In this document: positions 1 to 4,276 of the stretch, in pieces
Layout of the letters: the number at the start of each line of letters is the position of its first letter
Position numbering within the stretch: position 1 is the stretch's first letter
Assembly: GCA_015688915.1 (NCBI GenBank)
Contig: JAATGX010000280.1
Coordinates: 1-14,426 of the forward strand
DNA length: 14,426 nucleotides
Source: Desulfuromonadales bacterium
GTDB taxonomy: Bacteria; Desulfobacterota; Desulfuromonadia; Geobacterales; Pseudopelobacteraceae
Direction: 5' to 3'
The notes under the pieces: model-generated
What the model saw: the letters and a program-made list of their open reading frames with translations, nothing else
Databases searched by the model: none
What the model was told of the DNA's origin: nothing
Made by a program: the position numbers and the translations under genes

Positions 1-23
1 GAAGCCCCCTTTTACACCGCATC

Positions 24-767
24 TCACATCAGCTTTTCCATCTCCTCGGCGGAGATGTGGAAGTTGGCGTAGACATTCTGGACGTCGTCGTTATCCTCAA
101 GCTTGTCCATCAACTTGAGCATGCTCTCCGCCTGCTTGCCTTCCAAGGCCACCATGGTCTGGGGGATCATGGTAATCTCGGCATTGGCAAATTTGAAACC
201 TTTTGCCTCCAACGCCTCGCGCACCTCGATGAAGTTGGACGGATCGGTCGTCACCTCGAACTGCTCGTCCTCTTCGGTCACATCGTCGGCGCCGGCCTCG
301 ATGGCCGCCTCGAAAAGCCGCTCAAAGTCTATATTCCTGTCAAAGGCGATCAGCCCTTTTTTGCTGAAGATCCAGGCGACACAGCCCGCTTCGCCCATGT
401 TGCCGTTGTTTTTGGTGAAAATGCTGCGCACATCCGAGACGGTGCGGTTGCGGTTGTCGGTCATCACCTCGACCAGAACGGCCACACCGCCGGGGCCGTA
501 GCCCTCGTAGACGATCTCTTCGTAGGTGACACCCTCCATGCCGCCGGTACCCTTCTTGATGGCCCGCTCTATGTTGTCCTTGGGCATGTTCTCGGCCTTG
601 GCCTTATCGACCGCCGTTCTCAGGCGCGGATTGGCCGCCGGGTCGCCTCCCCCCAGCTTGGCCGCCACGGAGATCTCCTTGATAATCTTGGTGAAGACCT
701 TGCCCCGCTTGGCATCGGCCGCGCCCTTTTTGTGTTTGATGGTACTCCATTTATTATGACCTGACAT
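24..767 (-). CDS. yebC: YebC/PmpR/TACO1-family translation or transcription factor
   Basis: This 247-residue protein has the usual family length and the hallmark N-terminus MSGHNKWSTIKHKKGAADA, followed by the conserved segments ENMPKDNIERAIKKG and YEGYGPGGVAV. The rest of the three-domain YebC fold follows, ending in an acidic C-terminal domain. The start is supported by a strong Shine-Dalgarno (TAAGGAG on the minus strand, bases 776-782) nine bases before the ATG. Family knowledge: bacterial members have been described as DNA-binding regulators and, more recently, as ribosome-associated factors that help translate proline-rich stretches, like mitochondrial TACO1. In many proteobacteria the gene precedes the ruvCAB recombination genes. 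Only 23 bases remain downstream of the stop. They contain an AAAAGGGGG stretch on the minus strand that could be the ribosome binding site of a following gene, but that gene is not visible. Identity is very secure; molecular role is from the family only. Confidence 0.98.
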   Translation of the reverse strand: MSGHNKWSTIKHKKGAADAKRGKVFTKIIKEISVAAKLGGGDPAANPRLRTAVDKAKAENMPKDNIERAIKKGTGGMEGVTYEEIVYEGYGPGGVAVLVEVMTDNRNRTVSDVRSIFTKNNGNMGEAGCVAWIFSKKGLIAFDRNIDFERLFEAAIEAGADDVTEEDEQFEVTTDPSNFIEVREALEAKGFKFANAEITMIPQTMVALEGKQAESMLKLMDKLEDNDDVQNVYANFHISAEEMEKLM

Positions 768-810
768 CTTTCCCGCTCCTTAGAGAAAATGTGAAACGCG
801 TGTTTTTTTG

Positions 811-839
811 TTGCCGGAAAAAGCGGCAAATAGTAGCAT
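811..839 (+). promoter_or_regulatory. Candidate promoter for the lipoprotein gene
   Basis: TTGCCG (811-816) and TAGCAT (834-839) are 17 bases apart on the plus strand, each with four of six consensus matches. Its -10 overlaps the -10 of the divergent yebC promoter candidate, so the two promoters could compete. This is weaker evidence than for the yebC side. Confidence 0.3.
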
Positions 840-858
840 GGCCACTACCCTCTGTCCA
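830..858 (-). promoter_or_regulatory. Candidate sigma-70 promoter for yebC
   Basis: On the minus strand, TGGACA (853-858, five of six matches to the -35 consensus) is separated by exactly 17 bases from TACTAT (830-835, four of six matches to the -10). Transcription would start near 823, giving a leader of about 55 bases before yebC. Found by eye; there is no experimental support. Confidence 0.45.
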
Positions 859-863
859 GAGGG
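848..863. promoter_or_regulatory. Perfect inverted repeat in the divergent promoter region (possible operator)
   Basis: CCCTCTG (848-854) and CAGAGGG (857-863) are exact reverse complements around a two-base centre. The repeat covers the candidate -35 of yebC and lies about 30 bases before the lipoprotein start codon. It could be a regulator binding site, or a small hairpin in the lipoprotein mRNA leader. No T-run follows, so it is not a terminator. Confidence 0.35.
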
Positions 864-893
864 AAAAACGCCACGCAAAAGGACGGGTCGATC

Positions 894-1256
894 ATGCGCA
901 CGACGGGGAATATGGCAGTGATGATGGTGCTTCTGCTTTTGGCGTTGCTTGCCGGCGGCTGCTCAACGGTAACCGTTTCAAAGGGTGATCTTCCCCCGAT
1001 CCTGTTCCAGGAAGAACTCATTCGCTCGTATGAAAAGCTGGGCCGGATCCAGATCACCCGTGAGGTCTACGGTCCCGGCAGGCTCCAGATGTCGGAAGTG
1101 CATGCGTGGGGATACCAGGTCATTCGCGAGGAAGCCGCCAAAATGCAGGCCGACGCGGTCATTTTTCCGGAGATAAGCAGCCACGACACCACCTACCTGA
1201 TCGTGCCCACGGTCGAGTACCGCGCCACCGGTGTTGCCATCAGGTTCATCAAATAG
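894..1256 (+). CDS. Small predicted lipoprotein, function unknown
   Basis: The 120-residue product begins with a short hydrophobic signal (residues 7-20) ending in LLAGGC, so Cys23 is the likely lipidated residue. The mature part of about 98 residues is a compact mixed domain with EKLGRIQITREVYG, an alternating stretch around EEAAKMQADAVIFPEI and a C-terminal beta-rich end. This arrangement, a small lipoprotein with 'ADAVI' near the middle, recalls the YbjQ/RcsF-like folds found in envelope lipoproteins. That is only an impression and no signature motif is present. AAAAGGA (877-883) lies 10 bases ahead of the ATG and supports this start. The gene is divergent from yebC, with 126 bases between them. 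The tRNA-Cys promoter begins four bases after its stop codon, so it is probably a single-gene unit. Confidence 0.85.
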   Translation: MRTTGNMAVMMVLLLLALLAGGCSTVTVSKGDLPPILFQEELIRSYEKLGRIQITREVYGPGRLQMSEVHAWGYQVIREEAAKMQADAVIFPEISSHDTTYLIVPTVEYRATGVAIRFIK

Positions 1257-1259
1257 GGA

Positions 1260-1289
1260 TTGACAGGGCGGTGCATAATTTTATATAAA
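1260..1289 (+). promoter_or_regulatory. Promoter of tRNA-Cys
   Basis: A perfect -35 (TTGACA, 1260-1265) and TATAAA (1284-1289, five of six matches) are 18 bases apart in an AT-rich stretch. Transcription would start around 1296, about 16 bases before the mature tRNA. The -35 starts just after the preceding stop codon. Confidence 0.6.
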
Positions 1290-1311
1290 GGTTTGTTCAC
1301 ACAATACAATC

Positions 1312-1386
<75 letters not shown>

Positions 1387-1394
1387 ATGAAAAC

Positions 1395-1430
1395 AAAAGG
1401 GTTTAGTCAAGTTTGACTAAACCCTTTTCT
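1395..1430 (+). terminator. Intrinsic terminator after tRNA-Cys
   Basis: A perfect 16-base inverted repeat (1395-1410 and 1413-1428) with a two-base centre ends in CCCTTTTCT on the plus strand. It begins nine bases after the tRNA CCA. The A-rich left side means it could also work on the minus strand. Confidence 0.85.
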
Positions 1431-1460
1431 CTTTCCATGGCTCCCGATTTCAGTTAACAA

Positions 1461-1504
1461 AAAAAGAGACCCCACAGATTTGAAAGCCTGTGGGGTCTCT
1501 TTTT
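1461..1504 (-). terminator. Intrinsic terminator of the Gly/Tyr-rich protein gene
   Basis: A perfect 17-base stem (1461-1477 and 1488-1504) with a GC-rich core (GACCCCACAG) encloses a 10-base loop. On the minus strand it is followed by a T-run at about 1459-1465. It starts 17 bases beyond the stop codon of the gene at 1521-1961. The plus-strand side also ends in TTTTT, so it is probably bidirectional. Confidence 0.88.
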
Positions 1505-1520
1505 GTATACCAGCGGGAAC

Positions 1521-1961
1521 CTATTGGCCAGGTGGTGGCGCAGGAACGACCTTCATCCAGGCACTCGGGCATTGCTTCACGTAGGGGTAATAGCTTTTTG
1601 AATCCGGACAATAATACCAGTAATTCGGCTCAGCCGCTTGCGGAGCCGGTTGCACATACATCTCTTGTGAGGGTTGCTGGACAATAACTGGTGTCTGGTC
1701 GTAATAGGGATAATACGGGTATGGAGAATAATACGGATATGTCGCTAACGCTCCGAGACCTATCCCCAAACCGATTGCCGGACCCCATCCCCAACCGCCA
1801 TGCCCCCATCCACCACGGTAACCCCATCCTCCGCCACCATGGCTCCATCCACCACCGCCATGACCCCATCCACCGCCATGGCCACCTGCGGCCTGCACGG
1901 GCATGGCGCAGGCCATAAGTACCGCAATCACTGCTACTGATGTACTGATAAACTTTTTCAT
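1521..1961 (-). CDS. Secreted Gly/His/Trp- and Tyr-rich protein with C-terminal two-cysteine motif
   Basis: The product is 146 residues. A standard signal peptide (MKKFISTSVAVIAVLMACA, cleavage probably after VQA at residue 24) precedes three regions. Residues 26-60 are low-complexity GGGW-(G/S)-H type repeats. Residues 61-90 form a hydrophobic Gly turn followed by a Tyr/Pro ladder. Residues 114-139 carry WYYCPDSKSYYPYVKQC and a following Trp, with Cys118 and Cys131. I recall similar YYC...YYPYV..C endings in exported proteins of many proteobacteria, but I know no assigned function. The two cysteines may form a disulphide. An upstream in-frame ATG at 1979 exists, but the one at 1961 is preferred: it has GAGGT (1966-1970) four bases upstream and gives a clean signal peptide. 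The gene has its own promoter and terminator and lies convergent to tRNA-Cys. Confidence 0.88.
   Translation of the reverse strand: MKKFISTSVAVIAVLMACAMPVQAAGGHGGGWGHGGGGWSHGGGGWGYRGGWGHGGWGWGPAIGLGIGLGALATYPYYSPYPYYPYYDQTPVIVQQPSQEMYVQPAPQAAEPNYWYYCPDSKSYYPYVKQCPSAWMKVVPAPPPGQ
1782..1886 (-). repeat. Low-complexity GGGW/GGGGWxH coding repeat
   Basis: The DNA coding residues 26-60 is an imperfect tandem array of roughly 6-7-codon units (CCACCG/CCATG-type words on the plus strand). It reads as repeating Gly, Trp and His. Such arrays expand and contract easily, so length may vary between strains. Confidence 0.75.
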
Positions 1962-1999
1962 ACCCACCTCAAATGTCACTGTTAATACACTGACAGCTC

Positions 2000-2005
2000 A
2001 TTATA
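2000..2005 (-). promoter_or_regulatory. Candidate -10 element for the Gly/Tyr-rich protein gene
   Basis: A perfect TATAAT on the minus strand lies 38 bases ahead of the start codon at 1961. The -35 at the expected distance (TTTTCC) is poor, so the promoter may need an activator or be weak. Transcription would start near 1993. Confidence 0.4.
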
Positions 2006-2087
2006 TTGACGGTAGTAGAAGCGGAAAAGTTACAAGTTATCTGCAACCCGCTTTTCACCATCCCTTTTTTGCACAACGTCAGGTCCT

Positions 2088-2216
2088 TCAGACGGCGTGC
2101 GCCTTGCCAGTATAAATTATACACACACCAGCCGTCATCGCATATCCAGTGCCAAAGCCATATCCACAGCGGCGTTATGGCATATATCCGCCTGGTCTTA
2201 TGTATTGCTTTGTCAT
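2088..2216 (-). pseudogene. Possible remnant of a short Gly/Tyr-rich peptide gene (interrupted by TAA)
   Basis: On the minus strand, one frame reads from ATG at 2216 to TGA at 2088 over 43 codons, with a single TAA at codon 14. The first part reads MTKQYIRPGGYMP. The part after the stop is rich in Gly, Tyr and Cys (CGYGFGTGYAM). The composition recalls the neighbouring Gly/Tyr-rich secreted protein. No clear ribosome binding site precedes the ATG. It may be a decayed small gene or pure chance; the frame is too short to decide. Confidence 0.2.
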
Positions 2217-2244
2217 ACAGTCACGCAGCGAATCACGGTGACAA
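2210..2244. promoter_or_regulatory. Nested inverted repeats upstream of the sigma-54 promoter (possible activator site)
   Basis: TTGTCA (2210-2215) and TGACAA (2239-2244) are exact reverse complements. Inside them, GTCAC (2220-2224) pairs with GTGAC (2238-2242). The outer repeat ends about 85 bases before the -24 element, a typical place for an enhancer-binding protein at a sigma-54 promoter. The motif matches no activator site that I can name. Confidence 0.25.
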
Positions 2245-2328
2245 TCTTCAGGGCTTAAGGCCGGTTGAAATGATAAATATGTTTAGTGTCGGATAGTTAT
2301 GAAAGATCAGCTATGCATGTGAGACTCT

Positions 2329-2344
2329 TGGCACGGCCGATGCT
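2329..2344 (+). promoter_or_regulatory. Sigma-54 (RpoN) -24/-12 promoter
   Basis: TGGCACGGCCGATGCT matches the RpoN consensus TGGCACG, four bases, TTGCW at every fixed position but one (A for the first T of TTGCW). The invariant GG (2330-2331) and GC (2342-2343) have correct spacing. Transcription would start near 2355, about 40 bases before the ATG of the 74-residue membrane peptide. Transcription from it would need an AAA+ enhancer-binding protein; none is encoded in this window. Confidence 0.75.
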
Positions 2345-2395
2345 ATATCTAAGGCAAGAAGACAAAGAAACACTAACGATAAAGAGGAGGACGTC

Positions 2396-2620
2396 ATGAG
2401 AGCACTTATCACCACCGTAATCGGAACCATCACCCCGGCAACAGTATTCGCAGCATCTACGTCGCACATTGACAACAGTGGAATCTTTTCCTGGATCTTC
2501 CTTGGATTCTGCACCCTGATAGTGGCCATGCAGGTCATGCCGGCAGTATTAATGATGGTCGGTATGGCAAAAGGCATGAGGGAAGTCTTGAAACCGGCAG
2601 AAGCAGTTGCCCATAAATAG
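2396..2620 (+). CDS. Small exported or membrane peptide, sigma-54 controlled, function unknown
   Basis: This is a 74-residue protein. Residues 1-19 resemble a signal peptide ending in ATVFA, followed by a short hydrophilic stretch (STSHIDNSG). A long hydrophobic segment then runs from about residue 29 to 57 (GIFSWIFLGFCTLIVAMQVM onward). The tail is short and charged (GMREVLKPAEAVAHK). AGAGGAGGA lies directly ahead of the start at about 2383-2391, an excellent ribosome binding site. I do not recognise a named family. The single transmembrane segment and sigma-54 promoter suggest a stress- or nutrient-induced inner-membrane peptide, which is inference. It is convergent with the kinase gene at 2714, and a shared hairpin separates them. 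Confidence 0.82.
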   Translation: MRALITTVIGTITPATVFAASTSHIDNSGIFSWIFLGFCTLIVAMQVMPAVLMMVGMAKGMREVLKPAEAVAHK

Positions 2621-2645
2621 GGGGTGACAATGTACCACAGAACAT

Positions 2646-2671
2646 GAAAGGGTCGCTTCGGCGGCCCTTTC
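2646..2671. terminator. Hairpin with UUCG tetraloop between convergent genes
   Basis: An 11-base stem (2646-2656 with 2661-2671, one G-U pair on the plus strand) is closed by a C(TTCG)G tetraloop, which is very stable in RNA. It lies 25 bases after the stop of the small membrane gene and 42 bases beyond the end of the leftward kinase gene. The T-run after the stem is short on both strands, so termination may be partial. Confidence 0.6.
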
Positions 2672-2713
2672 GAGCGTACTGGCCTGGCTCTCCATTCTCA
2701 CAAACCTTCATAA

Positions 2714-3889
2714 TCAGATGTCCCGACGGGCCGGCAGAGAAAAGGTGAACGTGCTCCCCTTGCCCGGTTCGCTCTCCACCCAGATGTTGCCCCCATGGCG
2801 CTCTACAATAAGTCGGCAGATGGGAAGGCCGAGTCCGGTGCCCTTTGGTTTGTCCGTGAGCGTTTCACCGATCTGACTGAATTTGTCGAATATTGCCCGA
2901 TGCAGCGCCCCGGGAATCCCTTTGCCGGTATCGGAGACGCTGACCAGCAAACGTCCTTGTGCCTTCCTGGCGCTACAGGACACGCGTCCCTGTTCCGTGA
3001 ATTTGACCGCATTGGAAAACAGATGGCGCATGACACGGGAGAGCCGGCGACTATCGCCGACGACAGAGGGCAAATCGGCCTCGATCTCCCAGGAGAAGTC
3101 AAGCCCCCTGCTCGTGAACTGCTCCGTAAACTCCGCCGCCACACCATGTATCACCGATTCCAGGCAGATGTCATCGCTGCACATATCCGCGGTACCTGCT
3201 TCCAGCGCAGTCAGTTCGAGCACATTGTCGATCAGGTCGGCCAGGCAATGGCCCTCTGACACGAGGATATCCAGGCTGGCATCGATCTGCCCGAGTACCT
3301 GCGACATGTTCTGGTCATTCGGGGTAATCGACGACAGCAGTTTGCAGTATTTTTGCCGGGCAATCTCGGCGTATCCGATGATTGAGGTGAGGGGGGTCCG
3401 CAACTCGTGCGAGATCGAGGAGAGGAACGCCGTCTTCATCTTGTCCAGTTCCTTGAGCTTCTCGCAGGCGGCCTTCAGCGCTGCCGACTCCTCGGCGGTT
3501 TTGGCGAGATTCCTGACTTCGCGTTCAAGGGCGGCCTTCTCGATCGCCCGTTTGAGCGTCATCATGATCCTGCTCAACTGCGGGGGTTTTTCCGTGAAAT
3601 CATAGGCGCCGAGCTTGATTGCCTCAACCGCGGTGGCTACGTCGCCAAACGCGGTCACCATGATGACCGGAACATCGGGGTCATGCCTCCTCATCTCCCT
3701 GAGCGTCGTAATACCGTCCATACCGGGCATCTTGAGATCCAGCAGCACCGCATCGAAGACAGTGCCGCGAAACAGTTCAAGCGCACTCTGCCCGTCACAG
3801 GCATCCGTAACCTCGTACCCGATCCCGGACAGCTTTTCGTTCAGTACGCACCGCACCATCTCATCATCATCTACCACCAGGACATGCAT
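2714..3889 (-). CDS. Cytoplasmic receiver-histidine kinase (response regulator fused to HisKA/HATPase)
   Basis: The product is 391 residues. An N-terminal receiver domain (1-110) has acidic residues Asp7-Asp9, phosphoacceptor Asp51 in LLDLKMPGMDG, Thr79 and Lys101. A charged helical linker (112-150) leads to a HisKA domain with SHELRTP, whose phosphorylated His is residue 161. A HATPase domain follows, with Asn293 in the N box, DTGKG at 320-324, an IFDKFSQI segment and GTGLGLPI. No membrane segment is present, so it acts in the cytosol and must receive its signal through the receiver or a partner. The frame extends upstream to 4000, but the start at 3889 is chosen: GGAGGAGGG lies just before it, and MHVLVVDDD is the normal beginning of a receiver. 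The start overlaps the HPt gene by 23 bases, pointing to translational coupling and a shared phosphorelay. It has no DNA-binding output domain. Confidence 0.93.
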   Translation of the reverse strand: MHVLVVDDDEMVRCVLNEKLSGIGYEVTDACDGQSALELFRGTVFDAVLLDLKMPGMDGITTLREMRRHDPDVPVIMVTAFGDVATAVEAIKLGAYDFTEKPPQLSRIMMTLKRAIEKAALEREVRNLAKTAEESAALKAACEKLKELDKMKTAFLSSISHELRTPLTSIIGYAEIARQKYCKLLSSITPNDQNMSQVLGQIDASLDILVSEGHCLADLIDNVLELTALEAGTADMCSDDICLESVIHGVAAEFTEQFTSRGLDFSWEIEADLPSVVGDSRRLSRVMRHLFSNAVKFTEQGRVSCSARKAQGRLLVSVSDTGKGIPGALHRAIFDKFSQIGETLTDKPKGTGLGLPICRLIVERHGGNIWVESEPGKGSTFTFSLPARRDI

Positions 3890-4235
3890 CACACCCTCCT
3901 CCGGAAGCCAACGCTTCCATGACCCGTTCATACGCGTCGAAAAAACGGGAGTATCTGGCGCGTGCCGAGTCCAGGTCTCCAGCGTTGGCGCACATTTCAA
4001 TAATTCCGGCCTCGTCGCTCATGACGCAGGCACCAATCATCGCGGCAGAGCCGCGCATGGAATGGGCGAGCCGTTCGACCGAGGCCGTATCGCCAACATC
4101 AAGCGACTCCTTGAGCACGACAACCTGGCCGGGAATATTTTTTACGAAGATCGCTGTGATCTTCACAAGCATCTGCTTGTCGCCCTCAAGCCAGCTCAGC
4201 GCTTTCCGATTATCTACAGGATTCTGATCGTGCAT
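3867..4235 (-). CDS. HPt-domain phosphotransfer protein
   Basis: This 122-residue protein is a single HPt four-helix bundle. The diagnostic segment is AHSMRGSAAMIGA, with the phosphorylatable His at residue 58. Upstream, WLEGDKQMLVKITAIFVKNI is the expected first helix region, and the domain ends near residue 110. The short tail is Gly/Cys-rich (GGGCDACPGGR). AGGAG five bases before the ATG (minus strand, 4241-4245) supports the start. HPt proteins accept phosphate from one receiver domain and pass it to another. The natural partner is the receiver-kinase whose start codon lies inside the end of this gene. It begins 41 bases after the M50-HlyD gene on the same strand, so the export genes and the phosphorelay are probably co-transcribed. 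Confidence 0.93.
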   Translation of the reverse strand: MHDQNPVDNRKALSWLEGDKQMLVKITAIFVKNIPGQVVVLKESLDVGDTASVERLAHSMRGSAAMIGACVMSDEAGIIEMCANAGDLDSARARYSRFFDAYERVMEALASGGGCDACPGGR

Positions 4236-4276
4236 TCACGCTCCTGGGGAACTCCGTGGTCAGGCCGCAGCCGTTA

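Larger units (their letters stand above)
1962..2395. other. AT-richer intergenic region of about 430 bases
   Basis: No convincing intact gene is visible here. Plus-strand frames in it lack ribosome binding sites and recognisable sequence. It holds the -10 of the leftward gene (2000-2005), an imperfect dyad (GCAC..CGTC at 2071-2080 with GACG..GTGC at 2091-2100), an interrupted short Gly/Tyr-rich reading frame on the minus strand (2088-2216), nested inverted repeats (2210-2244) and the sigma-54 promoter at 2329-2344. Base composition is clearly more AT-rich than the operon to the right. Confidence 0.7.

Noticed and set aside
57..764. A 235-codon plus-strand frame opposite yebC
   Set aside because: yebC is a secure family match with promoter and ribosome binding site; this frame is its complement shadow.
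1962..1979. Upstream ATG at 1979 for the Gly/Tyr-rich protein
   Set aside because: It adds six residues before an already typical signal peptide, while the start at 1961 has the better-placed GAGGT.
2006..2296. A 96-codon plus-strand frame in the intergenic spacer
   Set aside because: No ribosome binding site or domain is present, the composition is unremarkable, and it overlaps probable regulatory sequence.
3890..4000. Upstream start at 4000 for the receiver-kinase
   Set aside because: The extra 37 residues read through HPt coding DNA in another frame and lack a ribosome binding site. The start at 3889 has GGAGGAGGG and gives a normal receiver N-terminus.
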